Shown in pieces: positions 5,392 through 12,049 of a stretch of 17,900 nt of DNA (the stretch's first letter is position 1; each line of letters opens with the position of its first letter). Location: NCBI GenBank assembly GCA_019419865.1, contig JAHZIG010000039.1, positions 1-17,900 on the forward strand, written 5' to 3'. The notes under the pieces were generated by a model. That model was not told the DNA's origin, did no database searches, and worked only from the letters and a program-made list of their open reading frames with translations. A program made the position numbers and the translations under genes. Source of the DNA: Clostridiales bacterium (GTDB lineage: Bacteria > Bacillota > Clostridia > Monoglobales > Monoglobaceae).

Positions 5392-6141
5392 ATGTTTTGT
5401 AAACATTGCGGAAAGGAAATTCCGGACACAAACAAGTTTTGCCCTGAATGCGGTAAGCCTGTTGACGGAAATTCCAACAACACACCTAACCAGTCAAATG
5501 AACCGAAACCCAAAAAGAAGGGAAAAGGCTGTTTAGTAGCTATCGGCATAGTTGTAGTCTTGTTAATAATCATTATAGCGATTGCCGCCAGCTCCGGCGG
5601 AGATTCCGATACAAGCGATAACAGCTCTTCCCAAACACAAACCACGACGCAAGCCGCAACAGAAGAATCAACAGCAGACGACGGAGTTCCGACTGAATAT
5701 AGATCCGCTTTAAACAGAGCTCAGAGTTACAGCGATAATATGCATATGTCTAAAGTCGGAATATATGATCAGCTCACATCTGAGTATGGAGACCAATTTT
5801 CAGCGGAAGCCGCTCAATACGCAGTCGATAACGTAGAGGCTGACTGGAACTCAAACGCGTTAGAAACGGCAAAGAACTACAGCGATAATATGCATATGTC
5901 TAAAGCTGGGATATACGATCAGTTAGTGTCGGAGTACGGCGAACAATTCACGGCGGAAGAAGCTCAATATGCGATAGACAATATAGAAGCCGACTGGAAT
6001 CAAAATGCGTTGGAAAAGGCTAAATCATATCAGGAGACTATGAACATGTCTCCCGAAGCTATACGGGATCAGTTAACCTCCGAGTATGGAGAGCAATTCA
6101 CTCAAGAGGAAGCCGATTATGCCATTGCAAATTTAAACTAA
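5392..6141 (+). CDS. Zinc-ribbon membrane protein with three Ltp repeats (likely superinfection exclusion)
   Basis: 249 residues. Order of parts: zinc ribbon C3, C6, C17, C20; lysine-rich linker; one membrane segment (about 48-66, LVAIGIVVVLLIIIIAIAA); Ser/Thr-rich spacer (67-98); then three repeats of about 50 residues starting near 105, 155 and 205. Each repeat has (A)xxYS.NMxMSKxGIYDQLxSEYGxQF.xEEAxYAIDN. This is the Ltp helix-turn-helix repeat of the Streptococcus thermophilus phage TP-J34 lipoprotein, which blocks DNA injection by other phages. Here a zinc-ribbon anchor replaces the lipoprotein signal. Repeats would face outside. The function in this element is inferred. It sits between the protease and integrase genes, so it is likely expressed in the lysogen. 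Confidence 0.85.
   Translation: MFCKHCGKEIPDTNKFCPECGKPVDGNSNNTPNQSNEPKPKKKGKGCLVAIGIVVVLLIIIIAIAASSGGDSDTSDNSSSQTQTTTQAATEESTADDGVPTEYRSALNRAQSYSDNMHMSKVGIYDQLTSEYGDQFSAEAAQYAVDNVEADWNSNALETAKNYSDNMHMSKAGIYDQLVSEYGEQFTAEEAQYAIDNIEADWNQNALEKAKSYQETMNMSPEAIRDQLTSEYGEQFTQEEADYAIANLN
5728..5905 (+). repeat. 150-bp direct repeat inside the Ltp-repeat gene
   Basis: A 28-base identical stretch starts at 5728 and again at 5878, exactly 150 bases apart (50 codons), within longer similar units. The third unit (from about 6028) is more diverged. This indicates a recent duplication of one Ltp repeat. Confidence 0.75.
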
Positions 6142-6170
6142 TTTAGAATAACTTACATATTGTGGTTTAG

Positions 6171-6209
6171 TAGCGTGTTATAATTCTAAATACGATTTAT
6201 AGCACGCTA
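6171..6209 (+). other. Long hairpin before integrase A
   Basis: Stem 6171-6183 pairs with 6197-6209 over 13 bp (TAGCGTGTTATAA with TTATAGCACGCTA, one G-T), with a 13-base loop. It lies between the Ltp gene and the integrase start. The bases after it are only weakly T-rich (ttattaattt), so it may be a weak terminator separating the two genes or a protein-binding site. Confidence 0.5.
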
Positions 6210-6230
6210 TTATTAATTTGAGGTGATAAC

Positions 6231-7379
6231 ATGGCAAAATACAAAAAACGTCCTGATGGAAGGTATTCAACAAGCGTAATTGTAGGATACGATGAAGACG
6301 GAAAAGCCAAGCGTAAAATATTATATGGTCGTACTATAATGGAGCTTGATAATAATGTCGCCGAATTTAAAAGCCTGAAAAATAAAGGTATAGTTATTGA
6401 CGACGCCGGAATGACTGTAGGGCAGTGGGCTGAAAAGTGGCTTGAGCTGTACAAATCGGATAAGGCCTATAATACTTATGCGATGTATAAACGTACGATA
6501 AATAATCATATTATTCCGGCGTTTGGAAACACAAGACTGAGTTCGTTAAAAAAGCATCAAATTCAGGAATTGCTTAACGATACTGTAAAAAGCGGACGTT
6601 ATCGCACTGCTAAACTTATTAAGCTCACTATTCAGCAGATAATAAAGCAGGCTTTGATTGAAGAGTATATATATAAAGACGTTACGCTCGGCCTGTCCTT
6701 ACCTCAAGAACAGAGAAAAGAAAAAAGGTCTTTGACAGACGGAGAAAAAAAGCTTATACAAAATGCAGATCTTGACTTAAAAGAACGCGCGTTTGTCGAC
6801 TTGCTATATTATACCGGAGTGCGTCGGGGCGAAGCTCTTGCTCTAATGATAAACGATATCGACTTTGTAAACCGCAAACTTAATATCAATAAGACTCTTG
6901 TGATAAAAGACAGTGAGAGCGAGATAAAACACTCCCCCAAAACAAAAGCGGGGAACAGAGAGATTCCAATACCTGATAAATTAATGGAGTCGCTTAAGCA
7001 ATATATACAGAACATAAATACGGTATATTTATTTACTCAAAAGGACGGCGGTATAATGTCTCGTTCGGCGTTCAGACGTTTTTGGGATAAGATAATCGAC
7101 AAGTTAAACATAGCGGCCGGGGGAACAAAATATCGACGTAAAGATTTACAGAATGGCGAAGGTTCTAAACCGTTGAAATTGATTGCAAGCGATATAAGCC
7201 CGCACTTGTTCAGACACACATATGCGACGAATTTGTATTACGCTGGGGTCGATGTAAAGACGGCGCAGTATTTATTAGGACATTCGAGTATCCAGATGAC
7301 AATGGATATTTATACGCATCTTGATGAAAATAGAGTATCGGAAGCGGCGGACAAACTTAATAAATACTTTGCTGTTTGA
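6231..7379 (+). CDS. int: Tyrosine integrase of element A
   Basis: 382 residues, the usual length for Tn916/phage-type integrases. It has an N-terminal arm-binding domain (about 1-55, MAKYKKRPDGRYSTSV), a SAM-like core-binding domain (60-150) and a catalytic domain (170-382). Active-site residues visible are R198 (TGVRRGE), a K near 239, H325 and R328 (HLFRHT), H351 (LLGHSS) and the nucleophile Y361 (DIYTHL). It catalyses site-specific insertion and excision. The good site GAGGTG precedes the ATG. Its 3' end is 137 bases from the tRNA-Lys fragment at 7517, the likely attachment core. Sequence similarity to integrase B is limited to family motifs. Confidence 0.95.
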   Translation: MAKYKKRPDGRYSTSVIVGYDEDGKAKRKILYGRTIMELDNNVAEFKSLKNKGIVIDDAGMTVGQWAEKWLELYKSDKAYNTYAMYKRTINNHIIPAFGNTRLSSLKKHQIQELLNDTVKSGRYRTAKLIKLTIQQIIKQALIEEYIYKDVTLGLSLPQEQRKEKRSLTDGEKKLIQNADLDLKERAFVDLLYYTGVRRGEALALMINDIDFVNRKLNINKTLVIKDSESEIKHSPKTKAGNREIPIPDKLMESLKQYIQNINTVYLFTQKDGGIMSRSAFRRFWDKIIDKLNIAAGGTKYRRKDLQNGEGSKPLKLIASDISPHLFRHTYATNLYYAGVDVKTAQYLLGHSSIQMTMDIYTHLDENRVSEAADKLNKYFAV

Positions 7380-7484
7380 CTATATTTTTGACTATCAGAA
7401 GGTAATTTATTATGGGTTTTAATGGTGAGATTTTTAGAGTATTAAGCGGCTGTAAATGCCGTAATAACGTTGTATTTGACGTAT
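7375..7484 (+). repeat. Candidate integrase arm-type sites
   Basis: TTTGACTAT occurs at 7375-7383 and 7387-7395, 12 bases apart, and a related TTTGACGTAT at 7475-7484. They lie between the integrase A stop codon and the attachment core, where phage arm sites are normally found. The role is inferred from position. Confidence 0.4.
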
Positions 7485-7516
7485 TTACGTATGTTTTGAT
7501 TTGGATATTAAAGCAA

Positions 7517-7561
7517 CTTTTAATCAAGGTGTCCGGAGTTCGAATCTCCGATGGGTCACCA
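7517..7561 (+). other. 3' half of tRNA-Lys(UUU): shared attachment site (att core)
   Basis: Reading rightward: anticodon loop CTTTTAA (7517-7523, anticodon TTT at 7519-7521), 3' anticodon stem TCAAG (7524-7528), five-base variable loop, T-stem CGGAG and CTCCG around TTCGAAT (7534-7550), acceptor strand ATGGGTC (7551-7557), A, and encoded CCA (7559-7561). The 5' half is absent: the bases before the loop do not pair with TCAAG, and no GACCCAT acceptor strand lies upstream. This is the pattern left when integrases cut in a tRNA 3' end. Integrase A ends 137 bases to the left and integrase B ends 52 bases to the right, so both elements appear to share it. Confidence 0.85.
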
Positions 7562-7569
7562 TATTACTC

Positions 7570-7602
7570 AGAATCGCCGTAAATAGGCGGTTCTATTTTT
7601 TT
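7570..7602 (+). terminator. Intrinsic terminator after the tRNA fragment
   Basis: AGAATCGCC (7570-7578) pairs with GGCGGTTCT (7586-7594) over nine pairs including one G-T, loop of seven, then A and seven T. Oriented rightward. It would end transcripts coming from integrase A or, in the free element's parent site, from the tRNA gene. Confidence 0.8.
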
Positions 7603-7603
7603 A

Positions 7604-7625
7604 TACACGATTTTTACACGATTTT
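7604..7625. repeat. Perfect tandem 11-bp repeat at the integrase B end
   Basis: TACACGATTTT occurs twice back to back (7604-7614 and 7615-7625), covering the integrase B stop codon, 43 bases from the tRNA CCA. The spacing of about one helical turn suits paired arm-type integrase sites; this is inference. Confidence 0.5.
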
Positions 7626-8765
7626 ATCTAAGATTTCTATAGCTCTTTCCTCTTCGCGGGGGTATAAATGCGAGTATGTATTCCATGTCATTGTGACGTC
7701 TGAATGTCCTAAGCGTCTCGCTACTTCCTGTATGTTTATTCCTTCGTTTGCAAGCAGAGATGCGTGGCTATGACGGAAATCGTGTATTCTAATAGTTTTA
7801 AGCCCTGCGAGCTTTGCAAAACGTTCGTTTGCGTTAGCTAAAGACGTATCTCGTAGAGGTCGCATACCTCCGCATATTCTATAGTCGTCGCTAAAGCCGT
7901 TGATTTCAGACCAACGCCTTTTATGTTCGTTCAGAATATCGAGCAACGGTTTGGGAATTTGAAGCGTCCTAATCGAGCTTTTGCTCTTCGGCGCGGTCTC
8001 TCGATCGCCGCCTTTTTGCTTTTGGTCTATACTCCTTGTTACGTGTAAAAGATTACCGTCGATGTCAGACCATTTCAGGGCGTGAATTTCGCCCTTTCTA
8101 AGCCCGGTATAAAACGCGATACAAAAGAATACATAATAATCCCAACCGCTTAAATCAGCGCGATTTTGAGCGTATTCAAGGGCGGCGGCTTTATACCTTT
8201 TAAACTCTTCTGCGGTATAAAAGTCCATTTCCTTCTTTACGGTCAATGTTTCTTTGAAGTTTCCAAGTTCGCAAAGTATGTTCTTTGGCATGTAGTCCAT
8301 TTTGACGCCGTAATTTAACAATGTTCTAAATACGTTATATATTTTCTGCTTAGATGTAATATTCAGTTTTTTAGTCGTTCCGTCGTTTTTGGTTATAACC
8401 TTTTCGTCTATATGGTTTTTCCATTGGTTTAAGGTTGGTTTATTGAGTTTTGACAGTTGTACTTTACCTAATTCGGGTAAAATATGATTATTTAGAACTC
8501 GCCTATATCTTACCATAGTGCTTTCTCTAACCTCGTGCGATCTTATACGAACAAATTCTTCGTATAAATCGTTAAGGGTCATTCGCTTAGCGGGAACCTC
8601 TTCTTTGACGTCGCGCAGTAACTTCGACTCAAGCTCTTTTGCGTCGGAAATACCGTACGCGACGCGGTCTATCTGGCGGTTTTCACCGGAGGAGTCTTGA
8701 TAGTTAATGCGAACGCGGTATTTTTGCTTACCGCCTTTAGAGCCTTTCATTTTGTAAATTGGCAT
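7614..8765 (-). CDS. int: Tyrosine integrase of element B
   Basis: 383 residues. N-terminal AP2-like arm-binding domain (about 1-55, YRVRINYQDSSGENRQ), core-binding domain (62-165) and catalytic domain (180-383). Active-site residues visible: R223 (TGLRKGE), K260 region (APKSKSSIRTL), H328 and R331 (HDFRHS), H354 (RLGHSD), Y364 (NTYSHL). It recombines element B with the host site. AAGGAGGTC precedes the ATG. Its 3' end faces the tRNA-Lys fragment from the opposite side to integrase A. The two enzymes share family motifs but differ throughout, so two lineages seem to have converged on one target. Confidence 0.95.
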   Translation of the reverse strand: MPIYKMKGSKGGKQKYRVRINYQDSSGENRQIDRVAYGISDAKELESKLLRDVKEEVPAKRMTLNDLYEEFVRIRSHEVRESTMVRYRRVLNNHILPELGKVQLSKLNKPTLNQWKNHIDEKVITKNDGTTKKLNITSKQKIYNVFRTLLNYGVKMDYMPKNILCELGNFKETLTVKKEMDFYTAEEFKRYKAAALEYAQNRADLSGWDYYVFFCIAFYTGLRKGEIHALKWSDIDGNLLHVTRSIDQKQKGGDRETAPKSKSSIRTLQIPKPLLDILNEHKRRWSEINGFSDDYRICGGMRPLRDTSLANANERFAKLAGLKTIRIHDFRHSHASLLANEGINIQEVARRLGHSDVTMTWNTYSHLYPREEERAIEILDKIV

Positions 8766-8813
8766 GTTGTCGACCTCCTTAATTCGTATACTGGGTATGT
8801 CGTCAAAACTAAG

Positions 8814-8840
8814 TGTCCCGGCGCACTGAACGTCGGGACA
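8814..8840 (-). terminator. Probable terminator between the zinc-ribbon gene and integrase B
   Basis: TGTCCCGGCG (8814-8823) pairs with CGTCGGGACA (8831-8840) over ten pairs with one G-T, loop of seven. On the minus strand it is followed by a short T-rich run (CTTAGTTTTG). It begins seven bases after the stop of the upstream gene and may insulate integrase B from the repressor transcript. Confidence 0.6.
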
Positions 8841-8846
8841 TAGTAT

Positions 8847-9614
8847 TTATAAATCAAAATAATTTAAGTTGTATGTAAAATAAATGCAACCATACGTCTT
8901 ATCGGCTTCGTTCATATCAAAAATCTCTACCGCTGCAACATTTTCTGAAACAGGACTGTACTTGGCTGTAAATCCGTTATTTACAACTTCTTTGAGATCG
9001 GCGGCCGGTTGAATGTTATAGTCGCTTAATATAGACTGAACGTTATCAGGATCATATGTAAATAATTCGCCTGTACTATTGTAATACATTTCAGAATACA
9101 GATTTAGTTTTACAACGACATCTTGGTATGTGATAAATTCATATACAGGCTCGCCTGTATTGTTGTACAGATGTCTTTGCATTGGGAATGCGCCGCGCGA
9201 CGTGGTGTTTGTCCAATCTTCTACCGAGTCGGGCTCTCCCATAATGCTATAAAGTTCGTCTACCGATATCCTACTAAATTGCGTAGCGTCTATTATCAAT
9301 GATCCCGTATCCTCTATAACTGCCGATGGTTGAGGGGTTTCAGCGGGGACGGTTGGTTGTGCGCTTGCTTCGGGAGTATAAGTTGGCGTCGATTCTTGTT
9401 GCGATATTTGAGGGTCGTTCTCAACCGGATCGGAAGAATCGGACGCTAAGGCTCCTATAATTAGCAATAATAAGGTAAATCCAACTAATACAAGCAGGGC
9501 GATTAAACACCCGTGCGTCTTCTGTTTCTTTTTACACACAGGGCATATTTTAGCGCCCGCGTCAATTTCAGATTTGCAGTATTTGCATTTTTTGGTCGTT
9601 GTTTGTTTTGACAT
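8847..9614 (-). CDS. Zinc-ribbon, single-pass membrane protein with unknown outer domain
   Basis: 255 residues. Zinc ribbon C10, C13, C24, C27; one membrane segment (about 37-57, LIALLVLVGFTLLLLIIGALA); a Pro/Thr/Ser-rich stalk (60-100); then an outer domain of about 150 residues with FSRISVDELYSIMGEPDSVEDW and a repeated strand pattern. 'ELYSIMGEPDSVEDW' resembles the start of SmpA/BamE-like or DUF4309-type domains, only as a loose likeness. The ATG at 9614 has GGAG eight bases upstream; the earlier GTG overlaps that site. It occupies the same slot (between repressor and integrase) and has the same anchor design as the Ltp-repeat protein of element A. A surface role in the lysogen, perhaps phage exclusion, is inferred. 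Confidence 0.75.
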   Translation of the reverse strand: MSKQTTTKKCKYCKSEIDAGAKICPVCKKKQKTHGCLIALLVLVGFTLLLLIIGALASDSSDPVENDPQISQQESTPTYTPEASAQPTVPAETPQPSAVIEDTGSLIIDATQFSRISVDELYSIMGEPDSVEDWTNTTSRGAFPMQRHLYNNTGEPVYEFITYQDVVVKLNLYSEMYYNSTGELFTYDPDNVQSILSDYNIQPAADLKEVVNNGFTAKYSPVSENVAAVEIFDMNEADKTYGCIYFTYNLNYFDL

Positions 9615-9644
9615 TTCTTTCACTCCATTCTCAGTTTCTATTTC

Positions 9645-10406
9645 TTACCTATACTTCTTACACACGCCTATGACCTTGCCGTAACATTTAAAGCTATCGT
9701 ATTCGCCGACAGGTATTATTTTATAGCTCTGGTTATGCGATATAAGCCCGTCTGCGCCGCGTTCTTTTACGAATACGTCGCCGTTGATATAGAATATGCC
9801 TATTTCGCCTATCGCGACTTCTTCTTGAGGCTTAATATAAAGTTTATCGCCGTCTTTATATGTCGGTTCCATACTATCGCCGCATACTCTTACAACAAAT
9901 TCAGCTTCCGGCGGCGGCGTTTCCATAAGATCAAGCATGATATAATTCTCGCTGTCGATATATTCGCCTGAGCCTGCCGAAACGGGAGTATCGAAGTATT
10001 TTATTTCTGCTTTATAATCGTTCGAATCATCAGATGAATCATTGGTTATCGGCCGATTTAAATTATTTACACGTTCGGATTCTAAATTAATTAGAGTGTT
10101 AATTACATTCTTCCCGTGCTCATCTAAGGAGTTATATTTTGATATAGACATACTATATGTATCGTCATATGTGGTGTTGCCGGATATTTTAGTTTTTAAA
10201 TCATCTGATAGATCGTCCCAAAACATATAATTAGGGTCGACTTGCAGTATTTTACATAGTAACTTGATTTTATCCCAGCGTGGAAAAGCAATCCCATTTT
10301 CATAGTTTGAAATTGTTCCGTCTGTAATATTAAGCGCAGCGGCTAATTCTTGTTGTGAAAGATTTGCGTTTTCACGGGCTTTTTTTAATCTGTCGCCAAA
10401 GCTCAT
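9645..10406 (-). CDS. CI/LexA-type repressor with S24 self-cleaving domain
   Basis: 253 residues. The N-terminal XRE helix-turn-helix (3-62) has LSQQELAAALNITDGTISNYENG. After a linker comes the S24 peptidase: cleavage site A144-G145 in PVSAGSGEY, catalytic S178 in CGDSMEP and K214 in VFVKER, and the final GKVIGV strand. By family knowledge RecA filaments after DNA damage trigger self-cleavage, which releases the lytic promoters. All catalytic parts are intact. The ATG at 10406 has AGG eight bases upstream; the GTG three codons earlier lies inside that site. It is divergent from the Cro-like gene at 10571 and is followed 30 bases later by the zinc-ribbon gene. Confidence 0.93.
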   Translation of the reverse strand: MSFGDRLKKARENANLSQQELAAALNITDGTISNYENGIAFPRWDKIKLLCKILQVDPNYMFWDDLSDDLKTKISGNTTYDDTYSMSISKYNSLDEHGKNVINTLINLESERVNNLNRPITNDSSDDSNDYKAEIKYFDTPVSAGSGEYIDSENYIMLDLMETPPPEAEFVVRVCGDSMEPTYKDGDKLYIKPQEEVAIGEIGIFYINGDVFVKERGADGLISHNQSYKIIPVGEYDSFKCYGKVIGVCKKYR

Positions 10407-10430
10407 ATATTTCACCTACCTTTTGTGATT

Positions 10431-10459
10431 AGTATACTTTAAAAATATTAAATAATCAA
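10431..10459 (-). promoter_or_regulatory. Repressor promoter of element B
   Basis: Minus strand -35 TTGATT (10459-10454), 17-base spacer, -10 TATACT (10436-10431). Its -35 overlaps the left copy of the inverted operator. Confidence 0.75.
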
Positions 10460-10514
10460 TAGTTTTATTAGAAAAATAATAAAAAATTCTAAAGAAAATA
10501 GAATAAAACTATTG
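10457..10514. promoter_or_regulatory. Paired operator arms of element B immunity region
   Basis: CAATAGTTTTATT (10457-10469) and AATAAAACTATTG (10502-10514) are perfect 13-base inverted copies. Each overlaps the -35 box of one of the two divergent promoters. They are unrelated to the ACTTTACA sites of element A, so the repressors should not cross-bind. Confidence 0.7.
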
Positions 10515-10540
10515 ACATTCTACTTTAAACATTGTATACT
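10512..10540 (+). promoter_or_regulatory. Rightward early promoter of element B
   Basis: -35 TTGACA (10512-10517), 17-base spacer, -10 TATACT (10535-10540), starting about 25 bases before the GTG of the Cro-like gene. Confidence 0.8.
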
Positions 10541-10570
10541 ATGATTAAATCAGAGTGGAGGTGACAATAA

Positions 10571-10771
10571 GTGAATCCTGTAGATGTAATTGAAAAGGTT
10601 ATATTTGAAAAAGGGTTAAAGAAAAATATCGTTGCGAATAAAATAGGTCTTACGCCTCAACAATTTTCAGATATGTTAAATGGCAGACGGACAATAAAAT
10701 CCGCAGATATTATCCCTATTTGTGAGGCGTTGGAAATTACGCCTAACGAATTGTACGGAATGAGAGATTAG
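10571..10771 (+). CDS. Cro-like small HTH regulator
   Basis: 66 residues from a GTG with GGAGGTG upstream. Nearly the whole protein is an XRE helix-turn-helix: VIEKVIFEKGLKKNIVANKI, GLTPQQFSDMLNGRRT, then IPICEALEITPNELYG. It is the first gene of the rightward transcript and is divergent from the S24 repressor, the position of Cro. Its operator is presumably the paired sites at 10457-10514. Confidence 0.85.
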   Translation: MNPVDVIEKVIFEKGLKKNIVANKIGLTPQQFSDMLNGRRTIKSADIIPICEALEITPNELYGMRD

Positions 10772-10785
10772 GAGGTGAGACGAAA

Positions 10786-11280
10786 ATGTTACAAGATAAA
10801 CCAAACCAAAACTTATTAAACGCATTAAGGGATAAGAGAATTACTCAAAAACGGCTGGCGAAAGAGCTGAAGATACACCCTAACAGCCTGAGTAATAAAC
10901 TGAACGGGAAAACGCCGTTTACGGTCGATGAGGCAATAAAGATAAATAAGTTGCTCGGCAGTAGATATTATATCGAAAGGTTGTTTGACAAGGACGCGCC
11001 GGTAATGGCTTTTGGAGAAAAACCGATCGAGTTCGCGGAGCTTGAACAAAACTGGCACTGCGTGGGCAAGCATTTCTACTGCTTCTTAAAGGATTGGAGA
11101 GAGAAAAAGATAGCAGGTACAAATATGCCTTGCAGCGACTGCAAATACGCAATGGCGGGATTATGTAACTATAGCTCCGCATACGACCGGTTTAAAGTCC
11201 TCGAGATCGCGTCCGGCATAAATCAAGGTTCGTTTATGCGCGACCCATACGCCGGCGCCGGTAGAAGAAATATTTATTAA
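10786..11280 (+). CDS. HTH protein with cysteine-containing C-terminus
   Basis: 164 residues. Residues 10-57 are an XRE-like helix-turn-helix (ITQKRLAKELKIHPNSLSNKLNGKT). The C-terminal part has cysteines C92, C99, C116, C119 and C127 (WHCVGKHFYCF; CSDCKYAMAGLC), which could bind zinc. The tail is YDRFKVLEIASGIN. GGAGGTG precedes the ATG, 14 bases after the Cro-like gene, so the two are co-transcribed. I do not recognise a named family; phage antirepressor or early regulator is a guess from domain type and place. It ends overlapping the opposed cysteine-rich gene by four bases. Confidence 0.75.
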   Translation: MLQDKPNQNLLNALRDKRITQKRLAKELKIHPNSLSNKLNGKTPFTVDEAIKINKLLGSRYYIERLFDKDAPVMAFGEKPIEFAELEQNWHCVGKHFYCFLKDWREKKIAGTNMPCSDCKYAMAGLCNYSSAYDRFKVLEIASGINQGSFMRDPYAGAGRRNIY

Positions 11281-11474
11281 ATTGATTCGGGGGCTTCAAT
11301 AAAAATAGGGCAATTAAATTCATTGCAAGACGAATTATCTGCGTTATATTCGCAGTAATGAAATTTTTTGCGATTTTCTGGGAACCTGCCTACTGCGGGA
11401 ATGTCGATATACTCGATAGTGATTTCTTGTTCGCAGTCCTGCACCGGGCAATGTCCAGAGCGATTTACATACAT
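11277..11474 (-). CDS. Small cysteine-rich protein on its own regulated promoter
   Basis: 65 residues with C9, C14, C41, C50 and C55 (HCPVQDC, YCEYNADNSSC, FNCPIF), likely a small zinc- or disulphide-stabilised fold. Its strong site AAGGAGGTG lies seven bases before the ATG. It has a good promoter of its own with a palindrome in the spacer (11508-11536). It points against the early operon of element B and meets the HTH gene tail to tail with a four-base overlap. Such isolated, separately promoted genes in a lytic operon are often expressed in the lysogen. I do not know the family; the function is open. Confidence 0.75.
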   Translation of the reverse strand: MYVNRSGHCPVQDCEQEITIEYIDIPAVGRFPENRKKFHYCEYNADNSSCNEFNCPIFIEAPESI

Positions 11475-11507
11475 GGTTTAACACCTCCTTATGAATATAT
11501 TTGCTCT

Positions 11508-11536
11508 ATTTTACCACAATTATTTGTGGCGGTCAA
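11508..11536 (-). promoter_or_regulatory. Promoter and operator of the cysteine-rich gene
   Basis: Minus strand -35 TTGACC (11536-11531), 17-base spacer, -10 TAAAAT (11513-11508). The spacer holds CCACAA-TTAT-TTGTGG (11514-11529), a perfect 6-bp dyad, placed to act as an operator. Confidence 0.7.
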
Positions 11537-11588
11537 GATATAAAACGCAATATATTGTGTATTTATACGACTAAAAAGAGGTGAGAGC

Positions 11589-11843
11589 GTGAAGATATTC
11601 GATACCGATCTTTCGGTCAAATATATTATTTTTGAGCTGGAAGGAAAAAGATACACTGTGCAGTTCAGGGATAATCTGCTAAAAGGCGTACATGATATAA
11701 GCATTTTCGCTGGCAGAAATACAACAAATATAAAGATACTGGACGCATACCCGCCATTGAAAAGAATAGCGAAAGAGATATGGCAGGTATACATCCCGTG
11801 TTGGCTGAACGTTATAAAGCGTCGGCTAAAATGTAACCGATAG
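11589..11843 (+). CDS. Hypothetical small protein
   Basis: 84 residues from GTG, with GAGGTG eight bases upstream. The first half looks strand-rich (VKYIIFELEGKRYTVQFRDNL); the end is basic (LNVIKRRLKCNR). No known motif is seen. It starts the set of small genes (11589-12762) before the control segment of element B, which corresponds in position to 3240-4163 in element A, although only the last two genes have counterparts there. Confidence 0.65.
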   Translation: MKIFDTDLSVKYIIFELEGKRYTVQFRDNLLKGVHDISIFAGRNTTNIKILDAYPPLKRIAKEIWQVYIPCWLNVIKRRLKCNR

Positions 11844-11857
11844 TGAGGTGATTTAAA

Positions 11858-12049
11858 GTGAACGCATTAACAGAGATACTCAATATATCTAAACAGAGGG
11901 CGGCGGAGATAGCGAGCCAAAAGAAGTTTTCGACCAAAGAGCTTGATGAGCTTAATATAGTAACCAAGTTCATATTTGCTATTGAAGATCATCAAAGAAG
12001 TTATATGAAGAAAGGAAGGTCTGGCAAAAATGGATTGGAAAGCAGGTGA
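11858..12049 (+). CDS. Hypothetical small protein, possibly DNA-binding
   Basis: 63 residues from GTG, with GAGGTG seven bases upstream. It begins MNALTEILNISKQRAAEIAS, then KKFSTKELDELNIVTKFI, and ends in a basic tail (KKGRSGKNGLESR). The alternating helices could form a small helix-turn-helix, but no family is recognised. It overlaps the next gene (GTGA at 12046-12049). Confidence 0.6.
   Translation: MNALTEILNISKQRAAEIASQKKFSTKELDELNIVTKFIFAIEDHQRSYMKKGRSGKNGLESR

Noticed and set aside
5728..6120. Possible CRISPR-like or minisatellite array
   Set aside because: The 150-base period equals 50 codons and matches the Ltp protein repeat, so it is coding repetition.
7441..7561. A complete tRNA gene
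   Set aside because: No D-arm, 5' anticodon stem or GACCCAT acceptor strand lies upstream of the anticodon loop, so only the 3' half is present.
7412..7582. A rightward open frame of about 56 codons (MGFNGEIFRVLSG) spanning the tRNA fragment
   Set aside because: It reads straight through the tRNA 3' half and into the terminator stem; the frame is open by chance and the RNA-gene signature is much stronger.
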